Shown: positions 18,025 through 26,542 of the stretch, piece after piece
Layout: each line of letters begins with the position of its first letter
Position numbering within the stretch: position 1 is the stretch's first letter
From: Butyricicoccus_A sp963620595
GTDB lineage: Bacteria > Bacillota > Clostridia > Oscillospirales > Butyricicoccaceae
Direction: 5' to 3'
Assembly (NCBI GenBank): GCA_963620595.1
Contig: CAVFAY010000002.1
Location: 100,866 to 164,865, forward strand
DNA: 64,000 nucleotides
Translations under genes and position numbers: made by a program
The notes under the pieces: model-generated
Database searches by the model: none
What the model was told of the DNA's origin: nothing
The model's input: the letters and a program-made list of their open reading frames with translations, nothing else

Positions 18025-18077
18025 AGCCTTTGATTTTTGCTCAAACAACGAACAAGAATCAGAGGCTCTTTGTGTCG
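18025..18077 (+). terminator. Probable terminator after the radical SAM gene
   Basis: AAGCCTTTGATT pairs with AATCAGAGGCT across a 25-base loop, followed by CTTTGTGT. The U-tract is weak. Confidence 0.45.
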
Positions 18078-18185
18078 TGTTTGTGTTTATAACAATTTAT
18101 TAACAAAAGCTTCCTCAAAATGCCTCTTTTTCTTTTTGCTGCTTCGTGTTACAATGGACACAACAAAAAGAAGGAGTTGATGCCG

Positions 18186-18809
18186 ATGGATTCTGTGTCC
18201 CATACCACGGTCGCACATTACCTGCTGGACTATGTGGAAAATACCAATGGTGTTTCGTTTAACCGGAAAGCGTTTATGTTCGGAAATCTGAAACCGGATC
18301 TCAGGGGCGAATACTTGACCAAGCGGCATTATCCGTCGCTGATGTTTGAAGAAGTCATGCAGCGCATTCGCGATTTTATCGCGCATGTTCGACTGAACAA
18401 GAGCAACGGTCCGAAGATCAGTGAGGATCTGGGCGTGATCTGTCATTACATCACAGATTTCTTCACTTTCCCGCATAATGATGATATTTATGGGCGTTGC
18501 TTGCTCATGCATTATATCTATGAAAAGCAAACTAGCTTGACCATTCGCCGACGAATCAATGAAGCAAAGTTCAATGGCTGGGCACAAAACGCACCGGTAA
18601 AGCTTCCGGCAACACCGGATGCTCTGATTACCTACATCTCTGAGCAGCATCGGAGCTATGTCGCACAGAAAACGCATAACATCAATGATGATATTTCCCA
18701 TATCTGCCGTGTTCTGACGGCTGTCGTGCTTTCTATCATCGGAATGACTTGCGCAGCTATCGAGAGACTGCCGCATATTGGCGAGCAGGAAATGGTGCAG
18801 ACCGCATAA
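18186..18809 (+). CDS. Zinc-dependent phospholipase C-like protein
   Basis: A 207-residue helical protein with repeated His/Asp positions (SVSHTTVAHYLLDYV, KPDLRGEY, GVICHYITDFFTFPHNDD) as in the zinc-dependent phospholipase C/S1-P1 nuclease-like fold. There is no signal peptide, so it seems cytosolic, unlike secreted PLC toxins. This short form occurs in many Clostridia, where its role is unknown. The ATG at 18186 lies 9 bases after AAGGAG; the ATG at 18180 is too close to it. Confidence 0.65.
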   Translation: MDSVSHTTVAHYLLDYVENTNGVSFNRKAFMFGNLKPDLRGEYLTKRHYPSLMFEEVMQRIRDFIAHVRLNKSNGPKISEDLGVICHYITDFFTFPHNDDIYGRCLLMHYIYEKQTSLTIRRRINEAKFNGWAQNAPVKLPATPDALITYISEQHRSYVAQKTHNINDDISHICRVLTAVVLSIIGMTCAAIERLPHIGEQEMVQTA

Positions 18810-18823
18810 GACAACCTACCGGA

Positions 18824-18855
18824 AGAGACCGTCTTGACAGATGGTCTCTTTTTTG
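18824..18855 (+). terminator. Terminator after the PLC-like gene
   Basis: AGAGACC / GGTCTCT stem followed by seven T. Confidence 0.75.
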
Positions 18856-18925
18856 CCTTCCGTTGCAAAAGGCAGTCGTTTGCGATACAATAAGACCAAA
18901 TCACCGCGAAAAGGAGAAAAATCAG

Positions 18926-19321
18926 ATGAAGATTGCAGCCGCATATGATAATGGAGAAGTCTGTCAGGATTTTTCGCAGACCAAACAGTTTAAGCTGTAT
19001 ACTATAGAGGATGACCATATCAGCCACATGGAAGTTGTTGACGCAGAGGGTGATGCAGCGCAGTGTCTAAAGCAGCACGGTGCGGGATTGCTCGTATGCG
19101 GCAAGCTGGATATGATGCAGCAAATGTCCCTGATGCAGGCGGGCATTGCGCCGTTTCCGGGCGCATACGGCGAGGCAGATATGCAGGTCGGTGCTCTGTT
19201 TGTTCGGATGCTGGAGAGTGAAAAAAAGGAAAAGCAAAAACAGGAGGCCTGTCCGACGCCGGAGCAAGGCGGATGCGCCTCCTGTGCGCATCGAGATCAA
19301 TGCCAAGATTATACGAAGTAA
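18926..19321 (+). CDS. NifX/NifB C-terminal-like (dinitrogenase iron-molybdenum cofactor family) protein
   Basis: A 131-residue protein whose first 100 residues match the small NifB/NifX fold: MKIAAAYDNGEVCQDFSQTK, a central GAGLLVCGKLDMMQQMSLMQ and GADMQVG-type strand. A Lys-rich linker then leads to a Cys-containing tail (CASCAHRDQC), which could bind an Fe-S cluster or metal. No nitrogenase genes are near. Such proteins in non-diazotrophs are commonly linked to Fe-S cluster chemistry. AAGGAG precedes ATG 18926. Confidence 0.7.
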   Translation: MKIAAAYDNGEVCQDFSQTKQFKLYTIEDDHISHMEVVDAEGDAAQCLKQHGAGLLVCGKLDMMQQMSLMQAGIAPFPGAYGEADMQVGALFVRMLESEKKEKQKQEACPTPEQGGCASCAHRDQCQDYTK

Positions 19322-19325
19322 AAAG

Positions 19326-19364
19326 GCAAACCGCCCTGTCCATGGAGACAGAGCGGTTTTTGTA
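19326..19364 (+). terminator. Terminator after the NifX-like gene
   Basis: AAACCGCCCTGTC pairs with GACAGAGCGGTTT, and the stem runs into TTTTTG. Confidence 0.7.
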
Positions 19365-19380
19365 TTAGGAGAGAAGAGGT

Positions 19381-20796
19381 TTACAGTTCACCGGCCTGCT
19401 CGCGCTGATGCAGATCCTCCATGATTTTCGGATACACCTTGTCCAGGCGGTACAGCAGCAGGACAACGATTGCGACGATCCAGATACCAAGAATACCATA
19501 CTGATAAATATTGATAATCATAGATTTTGCGCTGTCCGGCTGTACAGCGCCGCCGGTTGCAGAGCTGACAAATCCGCTGATGCCCAGCAGGGAAGTGACG
19601 ATTGCTGCGGAGATGCCACTGCCGATTTTGAAACCGAGGGAACCGCCGCCGAAGATCAAGCTTTCCTGACGAACATGGAACTTCCACTGACCATACTCTA
19701 CAACGTCACCCATCATACCGAAGATAACAGCGGTAATCGGGGCTTGACCAATGGCACGGACGATTGTGACACCCATCATCCAAGCAAAGCTATGCTGGTT
19801 GACAAGCAGAGCCAACTGTGCGGCAACTGCGATCACGCAGCCTGCCAGACAAAGATCGCGCTTACCGAAGCGCTTGAGCAGGGATGGACAAATGAGTGCG
19901 CCTGCAATCAGTGTGATGTTCTCGCCCATGTACAGGATGCTGTACAGGTTATCGTTTTCAAAGATGTACTTGCAGTAGTACGGAGCCAGAGTGCCGACCA
20001 GTGTCTGCTGCACAACGGTAACTGTCCAGAGAATCAGGGTAGCCCAGAAATACTTGTTGCCCAACAGAGCCTTTAAGCTGCGGCCAAAGCCGATTTTTGG
20101 TGACTTGTCGTTTGCTGCGGTAGAAGTGGAAATATGTACAGTTTCCTTGCAGTTGAAGAAGCAGATCATCAACAGGACGAATGCCAGCGCAGACCACATC
20201 ATCATCGCCTTGACCCAAGCTGCCTGATCGTTGCCGAACAGCTTGACAACCGGCAGGGAAAGCGTAACGGCAATCAGGCGGCCGACCGGTGCCAGAGACA
20301 TACGAACGATGGACAGCATGTCGCGCTCATGAGATGAACGGGTCATCATTGTGGACAGCGTGCCATATGGTACGTTGATGGCGGTGTAGCATACCGTGCC
20401 GAGCAGGTTGTATGTGACGAACAGATACCAGAACTGCAGGGTGTTGGATGTTTGCGGGACGGTAAATAGAGCAATGGAGCAGATGACGTATGGGATGGAC
20501 ATCCAAAGAATCCAAGGACGCGCTTTGCCCCAGCGGGAATGTGTCTTTTCAACGAGAATACCCATGATGACATCGGATGTTCCGTCGAAGAAACGAGAAA
20601 TTAAGAATACCAGACCGACAGTTGCAATGGATACACCGGCGTAGTCGGTATAGAAGAGAGTCAACAAGGAGTTGACCATGCCTGCCATGACAATATTGCA
20701 GGCGGTGTCACCGCAGCCGTATGCGATGCGTGTCCACCAAGAAAGCGGACCGTCGCTTTTGGTCGTTGGTGCGGTTGAATGAAGCGTATTTGACAT
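19381..20796 (-). CDS. GPH-family sugar:cation symporter
   Basis: A 471-residue, 12-helix major facilitator of the glycoside-pentoside-hexuronide type. Key signature: SRFFDGTSDVIMGILVEKT followed by RWGKARPWILW. It imports a glycoside, hexuronide or related sugar with Na+ or H+. ATG 20796 follows AGGGAG. Divergent to the isomerase gene at 21083, with an inverted repeat spanning the shared region. It is probably part of one sugar-utilisation module with the isomerase, AraC regulator and SDR. Confidence 0.88.
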   Translation of the reverse strand: MSNTLHSTAPTTKSDGPLSWWTRIAYGCGDTACNIVMAGMVNSLLTLFYTDYAGVSIATVGLVFLISRFFDGTSDVIMGILVEKTHSRWGKARPWILWMSIPYVICSIALFTVPQTSNTLQFWYLFVTYNLLGTVCYTAINVPYGTLSTMMTRSSHERDMLSIVRMSLAPVGRLIAVTLSLPVVKLFGNDQAAWVKAMMMWSALAFVLLMICFFNCKETVHISTSTAANDKSPKIGFGRSLKALLGNKYFWATLILWTVTVVQQTLVGTLAPYYCKYIFENDNLYSILYMGENITLIAGALICPSLLKRFGKRDLCLAGCVIAVAAQLALLVNQHSFAWMMGVTIVRAIGQAPITAVIFGMMGDVVEYGQWKFHVRQESLIFGGGSLGFKIGSGISAAIVTSLLGISGFVSSATGGAVQPDSAKSMIINIYQYGILGIWIVAIVVLLLYRLDKVYPKIMEDLHQREQAGEL

Positions 20797-20842
20797 AAGA
20801 ATCTCCCTCTCTGCAATCAATAGGGTTTTCAAGGTGTCTTTT

Positions 20843-20856
20843 GTTACACTTAGTAT
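20843..20856. repeat. Left arm of a long-range inverted repeat in the divergent sugar promoter region
   Basis: GTTACACTTAGTAT here is the reverse complement, with one mismatch, of ATACTAAGTGCAAC at 21046-21059. The two copies flank the 286-base divergent region, one close to each gene start. Two dispersed sites of this kind suit an AraC-type regulator. Confidence 0.5.
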
Positions 20857-21045
20857 ATCGAAGAACGGGCGGGGATGCCAGCTCGCAGATTGTCGAGTAA
20901 TATTCATATCTTGCTCTTTAGATTATTGCCGATTCGTAAGAAAATCAAGAAAAATTTTGATATATAATGAAGACGAAATAAGCAGAGCAATTATTGAATA
21001 TTATTGCGTCATAAATGGCGATTGCGAAACAAAGAAAATTTCGGC

Positions 21046-21059
21046 ATACTAAGTGCAAC
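21046..21059. repeat. Right arm of the inverted repeat in the divergent sugar promoter region
   Basis: ATACTAAGTGCAAC, partner of 20843-20856 (13 of 14 bases complementary). The rest of the 20797-21082 gap is AT-rich; a TATAAT lies at about 20963 for the rightward gene, with no good -35 box, as expected for an activator-dependent promoter. Confidence 0.5.
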
Positions 21060-21082
21060 ATCTTGTAAAGGAGAGAAAAACA

Positions 21083-22030
21083 ATGAGACTTTGTTTGAAC
21101 ACAGATGGAATGGGACATCTGTCCTTTGAGGAAATGGTAAAAACCTCCGCAGAGATCGGCATTGAATCTCTGGAAATCGCCTGCGGCAACTGGTCGAATG
21201 CACCGCATATGGATCTGGATACCATGATTTCCAGTGCTTCCGCACGTGAAACCTACATGGATACCATCAAAAAGCATGGACTGGTATTGGAAGCGCTCAA
21301 CTGCTCCGGCAACCAGCTGGAACCGAATGAAACCGGCAAGGCACATCAGGCAGTCGTTGAAAAGACCTTCCAGCTCGCAGAACAGCTGGGGGTTAAGAAC
21401 ATCGTCATGATGTCCGGTCTGCCGGGCGGCAACGCAACTGATACCTGTGCGAACTGGGTAACAACCTGCTGGCCGATGAGCTGCCAAGACATGCTCAAGT
21501 ATCAGTGGGAAGATGTCCTGATTCCGTACTGGGAAAAGACCGTCAAACTGGCAGAGAACCACGGCATTACCTCGATTGCACTGGAAAATCATGGCGCACA
21601 GTGCGTATACAACGCAGAGACTCTACTCAAGCTGCGCAATGCAGTTTCTCCGATGATCGGCATGAATCTGGATCCGTCGCATCATATGTGGATGGGCGGT
21701 GACGGCATCGAAATGGCAAAAACGCTCGGTGCAGATGCCATTCATCATGTACACGCCAAGGATCTGCGCAAAGAGCGCGGCCGTTTCGCCGCAAACGGAG
21801 GTTTGGAGACCAAGTTCTTTGACGATTACAACAACCGTTACTGGAACTATGTCGCCCTCGGCTTCGGCGAGAGCGCAGAGTGGTGGAAGGAATTATTTGC
21901 GGTTCTCAGCATGATGGGCTATGACGGTCCGGTTTCTCTGGAAATTGAAGATAAGACCATGCCTGCTCTGACTGCCATCAAGAAGTCGATTGCCTTCCTG
22001 CATGAAGTTATGCCGCGCGATTTTGAGTAA
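21083..22030 (+). CDS. Sugar phosphate isomerase/epimerase family protein (TIM barrel)
   Basis: A 315-residue xylose-isomerase-like TIM barrel. Candidate metal ligands are Glu in IALENHGAQ, Asp/His in GMNLDPSHHMWMGGD, His in IHHVHAKDLR and Glu in VSLEIEDK. Relatives include IolE/IolI-type inosose enzymes and keto-glycoside epimerases. The substrate is presumably the imported sugar or a keto derivative, but I cannot assign it. AAAGGAG precedes ATG 21083. Divergent from the symporter and followed by AraC and SDR genes. Confidence 0.8.
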   Translation: MRLCLNTDGMGHLSFEEMVKTSAEIGIESLEIACGNWSNAPHMDLDTMISSASARETYMDTIKKHGLVLEALNCSGNQLEPNETGKAHQAVVEKTFQLAEQLGVKNIVMMSGLPGGNATDTCANWVTTCWPMSCQDMLKYQWEDVLIPYWEKTVKLAENHGITSIALENHGAQCVYNAETLLKLRNAVSPMIGMNLDPSHHMWMGGDGIEMAKTLGADAIHHVHAKDLRKERGRFAANGGLETKFFDDYNNRYWNYVALGFGESAEWWKELFAVLSMMGYDGPVSLEIEDKTMPALTAIKKSIAFLHEVMPRDFE

Positions 22031-22069
22031 TTTGTCTGCATATCCCGCCTTTTTCTAGGCTCTCTCAAT

Positions 22070-22115
22070 AAAAATACCGGAAAGCAGTACAGGAACTGCT
22101 TTTCCGGTATTTTTG
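22070..22115. terminator. Bidirectional terminator between isomerase and AraC genes
   Basis: AAAATACCGGAAAGCAGT pairs with ACTGCTTTTCCGGTATTTTT. A-run on the left and T-run on the right let it serve both convergent genes. Confidence 0.85.
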
Positions 22116-22117
22116 CG

Positions 22118-22963
22118 TTAAAACGGTATTTTTCGGAAAGCAGTCGGCGTCATGCCGGCGCGCTGCTTGAACGCGCGAATAAAATTAGAAGTGTTGTCAA
22201 AACCGCATTGCTCTGCAACCGATTCAATGGAATCGTGCGTGGTAGCAAGAAGTTGTTTGGCGTGCTGGATGCGCATATTGATGAAATATTGATGCGGCGT
22301 CATGCCGACGTGCTTTTTGAAGTAGCGATTAAAATAAAATTTACTCAGATTGACATTTTCTGCAAGCTCATCTAGAGAAATATTTTGCGTGACATGCTGT
22401 TCCATGAAATGAATGGCTCTTTCGATAGATTCGTCGGCGATAGGCTGCACGCCAGAGCAGTTTTCAACCAGTTCACATAAGATCATGTGAATATATACCG
22501 ACATGCGGTGCTCATTTTGCATGTTCGCCTGCGATTTTGCCAGTCGAAACAGATTGGAAAAGATATTGGTAAGTACTTCGGATTGTGCGCCGCGAATGCA
22601 GGCACTTTGATTGAGCTGATAAATCAGATTGGTGTATGCAACACTGTTGGGACCGGTGAAATGAAAATAATGGAATTTCAGACCATCTAAGGCATGATAG
22701 CTGTGTTCGTACCGACAGTCGATCAAAACAATATCACCGGATTTAGCGAGAAATAATTCGTCGCGGAAGGAAACCTCCAATTCGCCCTCATCGATAAACA
22801 GCATGAGAATAGATTCCCAATATGGATGCGTCACAACATATCGCGGGTCACAGTAAAATACACCGATATGCTGGACGCAGTATAGAGATTTAGCGGCAAA
22901 ATCGGAAGGGATGAGAAAGTAAATCTCAGACGGGTCGAGAATGCCTGCCTCTAATTTATGCAT
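22118..22963 (-). CDS. AraC family transcriptional regulator
   Basis: A 281-residue regulator. The N-terminal cupin-like sugar-sensing domain (residues 10-140) is followed by two helix-turn-helix motifs at the C-terminus: ISLDELAENVNLSKFYFNRY and SIESVAEQCGFDNTSNFIRA, ending in AGMTPTAFRK. It likely controls the flanking symporter, isomerase and SDR genes. The start is uncertain: ATG 22963 has a weak GAAAGAAG site, while an in-frame GTG at 22972 overlaps that site. Confidence 0.88.
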   Translation of the reverse strand: MHKLEAGILDPSEIYFLIPSDFAAKSLYCVQHIGVFYCDPRYVVTHPYWESILMLFIDEGELEVSFRDELFLAKSGDIVLIDCRYEHSYHALDGLKFHYFHFTGPNSVAYTNLIYQLNQSACIRGAQSEVLTNIFSNLFRLAKSQANMQNEHRMSVYIHMILCELVENCSGVQPIADESIERAIHFMEQHVTQNISLDELAENVNLSKFYFNRYFKKHVGMTPHQYFINMRIQHAKQLLATTHDSIESVAEQCGFDNTSNFIRAFKQRAGMTPTAFRKIPF

Positions 22964-23021
22964 GTGATTCACTTCTTTCTAACTTGGGCTATTTTTGAAT
23001 ATTACTAGGCAATCGCTGGAA

Positions 23022-23050
23022 TTGTTTGTGTTATTAGAATAACATATAAT
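23022..23050 (+). promoter_or_regulatory. Promoter of the SDR gene with a palindrome in the spacer
   Basis: TTGTTT (23022-23027) and TATAAT (23045-23050) are 17 bases apart. The spacer contains TGTTATT-AG-AATAACA (23029-23044), an inverted repeat with 7-base arms that looks like an operator. Confidence 0.6.
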
Positions 23051-23157
23051 AAGCATGCAATCAAGAAAAACACAGTTCAAGGTATTCAAAAGTCTTTTAT
23101 TCAGTAAGGCAAACAACAAATCAACATATGCAATACTTATGTAAAGGAGAATTTATC

Positions 23158-23949
23158 ATGGGAGAAAATTATCAGGGCAGACTGTGCATCGCAACAGGTG
23201 CAGCACGCGGTATCGGCAAGGCTTGTGCAACCAAGTTTGCACAGTATGGTGCAGACGTTGTCATGGTTGACATCAACAAGGATGTTCTGGAGAAGTCTGC
23301 TGCAGAAATCGCAGAGAAGTATGGCGTAAAGACCTATGCATACGCTGTTGACATCAGCAATTTTGAGGCTTGTGAGAAGTTCTTTGCGAACGTAAACGAG
23401 AAGATCGGCGTTGTGGATGTTCTGGCAAACTGCGCAGGCATCACGGTTTCTAAGCACATGATTGATCTGACTCCGAGCGAGTGGGAGCGCGTCATCAACG
23501 TAAACCTGCGTGGCATCTGGTGCCTGAGCCAGCTGTTTGCCAAGCAGCTGAAGGATTCGGACAAGAAGAAGGGCAACATTGTCTCTATTTCTTCTCAGGC
23601 TTCCAAGATCGGTGAGTCTGCAAACGGTGTATACTCCATCTCTAAGGCTGGCATCAACTCTCTGACACAGGTTCTGGGTCTGGAGTACGCAGAGTACGGT
23701 ATTTCAGTTTCTGCTGTTTGCCCGGGCTATGTAAACACCGAGATGGTACAGGAAGTATTCCAGAAGCGTTCTCTGGTTGAAGGCAAGACGCCGGAAGAAT
23801 ACGAGAAGGAATTGACCAGAGGCGTGGCAATGGGCAGAATGTGCGAGCCGGAAGAGGTTGCAGATCTGATGGCATTCCTCGCAGGCGGCCGTGCAGACTA
23901 TGTAACCGGTGTTACGGTAACCATCGCAGGCGGCAAGACCCTGATCTAA
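23158..23949 (+). CDS. Short-chain dehydrogenase/reductase
   Basis: A 263-residue classical SDR. The cofactor motif is TGAARGIGKACATKF, followed by the structural ANCAGI, catalytic Ser in SISSQASK and the YSISKAG active-site Tyr-x3-Lys. The acidic residue after the second strand (VVMVDINKD) suggests NAD preference. Context with a sugar symporter and isomerase suggests a polyol or keto-sugar oxidation rather than fatty-acid synthesis. AAAGGAG precedes ATG 23158; an in-frame ATG 30 bases earlier lies before this site. Confidence 0.85.
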   Translation: MGENYQGRLCIATGAARGIGKACATKFAQYGADVVMVDINKDVLEKSAAEIAEKYGVKTYAYAVDISNFEACEKFFANVNEKIGVVDVLANCAGITVSKHMIDLTPSEWERVINVNLRGIWCLSQLFAKQLKDSDKKKGNIVSISSQASKIGESANGVYSISKAGINSLTQVLGLEYAEYGISVSAVCPGYVNTEMVQEVFQKRSLVEGKTPEEYEKELTRGVAMGRMCEPEEVADLMAFLAGGRADYVTGVTVTIAGGKTLI

Positions 23950-23970
23950 GATTACACAACACTCTCCAAT

Positions 23971-24022
23971 AAAAAGCAGGCATCGACCTTTCAGAAATTT
24001 CTGATTGGACGATGCCTGTTTT
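23971..24022. terminator. Bidirectional terminator between the SDR and GH10-like genes
   Basis: AAAAAGCAGGCATCG pairs with CGATGCCTGTTTTC. A's on the left and T's on the right flank the stem, serving both convergent genes. Confidence 0.75.
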
Positions 24023-24025
24023 CGT

Positions 24026-25306
24026 TTATTTCCACCGTTCCTGTACCGTTTGGAACAGCGTGTCATTGTCGCAGAGGTTTTTACAGCTGAACAGCGCACA
24101 GCCGTCAATATCTTTGATGCTGGCGGCAAGATCCAGCTGCCGACCGATTTCACCGCAGCCGTCGTTTGCCCAGACATCGCCGTACTGGCTGTCTCCGATT
24201 TTGTAAGCGGCGAGACCGAGCACCAACTGGACATCAGTGCCGCTGACCTGATGACTCCACCAGTTGGCAAGTGTTTCAAAATCTGCTGCAGTGTCGCCGA
24301 TCTGCCAATAGATTTGCGGGCAGATGTAGTCGATCCAGCCGTTTTTAATCCATGTCAGAGAATCGGCATAGGACGAGGTATAGTGCTCAAAACCATGCGT
24401 ATCGCTGCCGGTAAATGCGTTGATGCCCTTGTTGCGCCAAATGCCGGAAGGGCTGATGCCAAATCGACAGCCCGACTGCATCGCATTTTGATGGACAGCC
24501 GTGTTTACCGCCTGTACGAGCTGATTCACATTGTCGCGCCGCCAGTCTGCCAGAGGCAGATCACTGCCGGATGCCTGATAGGTGGCAGCGTCATCGAAGT
24601 CGGTAGACGGATAAAAATAATCGTCAAATTGAATGCCGTCCACGGCGTATTTGCTGACAATTTCCGATACGCCGTCACAGATGAGCTGCCGCACTTCTGC
24701 GATGCTGGGATTGAAATAATACCCGCCGTCACAGGAGACGACCCAGTCCGGATGCTGCTTGGCAGGCGAGGAATCCGGCAGAGAATCAAAATCGCTCTGT
24801 GCATTGGCTCCGGCACAGATGCGGTATGGATTTACCCACGCTTCCAGTCGAAGATTGCGGGCGTGAGCCTGCTCTACCCAATAGGCAAGCGGATCAAAGG
24901 AATCAGAGGGCGCTGTGCCGCAGGAGCCGGTCAAATATCGACTCCATGGAAAAATTGAGGAGCTGTACAGGGCATCGCAAGACGGCCGGACTTGAAAATA
25001 GACGGTATTTGCGCCGCTCACTGCGATGCGGTCGAGCAGGGTGTTGCACTCGCTGCGCAGTGTGTCAGCGTCTGTTGTGGGCTGAGAGGGATAATCAATC
25101 GCATATGCCGTTGCCACCCAGACACCGCGCGTTTGTGTCTCGGCAGATAGAGAAGCAGATTGCGGTGTTTCCTGCGACTGTGCGGCAGCAAGGGCAGAGC
25201 TGCGCAGAGCAGAGAAAAATGTGAAGGGAGTGATTTCTGCGGAGTAACATACAATGCCGCAGGTGAGGATAAGAAAGAGTGCAGTCAGCATACACAGCTT
25301 TTTCAT
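24026..25306 (-). CDS. Secreted family-10-like glycosyl hydrolase (GHL10, YngK type)
   Basis: A 426-residue exported protein: signal segment KKLCMLTALFLILTCGIVCYS, then a GHL10 (DUF187) barrel starting TRGVWVATAYAIDY. It has ANTVYFQVRPSCDALY, LRLEAWVNPYRIC, DGIQFDDYFYPS (candidate catalytic acid region) and FGISPSGIWRNKG. Family members are associated with cell-wall or glycan hydrolysis, mostly uncharacterised. ATG 25306 lies 8 bases after GGAGG. A leftward promoter TTGCTC-17-TACACT precedes it at about 25370-25410. Confidence 0.82.
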   Translation of the reverse strand: MKKLCMLTALFLILTCGIVCYSAEITPFTFFSALRSSALAAAQSQETPQSASLSAETQTRGVWVATAYAIDYPSQPTTDADTLRSECNTLLDRIAVSGANTVYFQVRPSCDALYSSSIFPWSRYLTGSCGTAPSDSFDPLAYWVEQAHARNLRLEAWVNPYRICAGANAQSDFDSLPDSSPAKQHPDWVVSCDGGYYFNPSIAEVRQLICDGVSEIVSKYAVDGIQFDDYFYPSTDFDDAATYQASGSDLPLADWRRDNVNQLVQAVNTAVHQNAMQSGCRFGISPSGIWRNKGINAFTGSDTHGFEHYTSSYADSLTWIKNGWIDYICPQIYWQIGDTAADFETLANWWSHQVSGTDVQLVLGLAAYKIGDSQYGDVWANDGCGEIGRQLDLAASIKDIDGCALFSCKNLCDNDTLFQTVQERWK

Positions 25307-25486
25307 GGACAAGTCCTCCGTTTCTGATTCATCCTACGCGGACAGGCTTTGCGATATGCATAGAATGTAAAATTTAGTGTATCATATTCTACGGATTCGA
25401 GCAATGCATTGCTTTCTTTTTGCGCCGATCTGCGGTATAATAAAGGTGAGAAAAAATAACGGGAATCAACAGGAGGAATACGGACT

Positions 25487-26212
25487 ATGCCAGAGAGTCA
25501 GCTCTCCAGAGAATATGTTATAGATATTGGTCAGACTGATTGCCGCGGACTGGCGAGACCGTCTGCAATTGTCGATTTTATGCAGGATCTCGCCACACGC
25601 CATGCGGAAGTCATGGGAATCGGCGCAGAGGCACTCAAAGAACACCATGGTTTTTGGGTGCTGTCTCGCCTGAAATATCAGTTGGATCGACCGCTGCAGC
25701 CGTATGAGACGATTCGTCTGACAACGCTGCCGCGCAAGCTGCGTGGTGCATCGTGGTATCGAGACTTTATCTTTGAAGATCAAATCGGTGTCATTGGGCA
25801 CGCTGTCACAATATGGGCAATCGTTGATATAGAATCGCGCAGTTTGCTGCTGCCAAAGAAAATAGGCATTGGATTTTCGCCGCAGGACACCGGATTTACG
25901 GAGCAGCTTCGAGCAATTATTCCGGAAGAAATGCAGCCGTGCTTTACGCGCACGGTACGCTATAGTGATACGGATGTCAATCGGCATTTGAATAATGTCA
26001 AAGCAGTGGATATTTTGTCCGATGCATTTGGACTGGAGCAGGATGAAAACCGTTGGGTCTCCGGCTTGCAGGTCAATTATCTGGCAGAAAATCGCTGCGG
26101 AACCGAACTCACCATCAAACAGGGACAGACAAAAAATGGTACGTTTTGTGTCTGCGCCTGCGAGGGGGAACAGGAAAAAGTACAAGCTGAGGTGACTTTT
26201 TCCGAGCGGTAA
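25487..26212 (+). CDS. Acyl-ACP thioesterase
   Basis: A 241-residue double hotdog protein of the acyl-ACP thioesterase family. The first hotdog shows IGQTDCRGLARPSAIVDFMQ and the second carries the catalytic pattern RYSDTDVNRHLNNVKAVDIL with Asn/His spacing typical of the family. It hydrolyses acyl-ACP to release fatty acid and tune membrane chain length. AGGAGG precedes ATG 25487. TATAAT occurs at about 25436. The MNT-like gene follows within 22 bases. Confidence 0.88.
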   Translation: MPESQLSREYVIDIGQTDCRGLARPSAIVDFMQDLATRHAEVMGIGAEALKEHHGFWVLSRLKYQLDRPLQPYETIRLTTLPRKLRGASWYRDFIFEDQIGVIGHAVTIWAIVDIESRSLLLPKKIGIGFSPQDTGFTEQLRAIIPEEMQPCFTRTVRYSDTDVNRHLNNVKAVDILSDAFGLEQDENRWVSGLQVNYLAENRCGTELTIKQGQTKNGTFCVCACEGEQEKVQAEVTFSER

Positions 26213-26233
26213 ATGCCAAAGGAGGGAACGCCT

Positions 26234-26542
26234 GTGAAACGCGAGGAACTTCTCAAAGGGGTACTGGCTTGCTGTCATCCGCGCCGTGTCATTTTGTACG
26301 GAGAAAAATTCGTGGTAGGCAGCCATGACATGAAATCAGCAGATCTGTGTATTATTCTGGATCAATGCAATAAGACAGAGCTGCTGCGCAAGCTGTATCT
26401 GAAGATCAATATGCCGATTCCGGTGCAATTTTTGCTGTACCGAACCGATGAATGGCGAGAGCTGCTGAGTGACAGCGGCAGCTATGCATCTGCGATCGAG
26501 AAGAAGGGAACGGTGCTTTATGGCGAGACGTCGCAAGGGTAA
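26234..26542 (+). CDS. Degenerate MNT-type nucleotidyltransferase domain protein
   Basis: A 102-residue protein with the shape of a minimal nucleotidyltransferase: RVILYGEKFVVGSHDMKSADLCIIL. The classical GSRARG-x-SDIDL catalytic signature is eroded: GSH is kept, but the paired Asp pattern is reduced to SADLCI. It may be an inactive partner. GTG 26234 lies after AAAGGAGG. It overlaps the HEPN gene by 23 bases, which is the usual arrangement of MNT/HEPN pairs. Confidence 0.6.
   Translation: MKREELLKGVLACCHPRRVILYGEKFVVGSHDMKSADLCIILDQCNKTELLRKLYLKINMPIPVQFLLYRTDEWRELLSDSGSYASAIEKKGTVLYGETSQG

Noticed and set aside
18926..19321. Nitrogen fixation role for the NifX-like gene (and nifJ)
   Set aside because: No nitrogenase structural or cofactor genes are present; NifX-like and PFOR proteins are common in non-fixing anaerobes.
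24005..24958. A 317-codon rightward frame opposite the GH10-like gene
   Set aside because: The leftward protein has a signal peptide and GHL10 motifs; the rightward one has none and no ribosome site.
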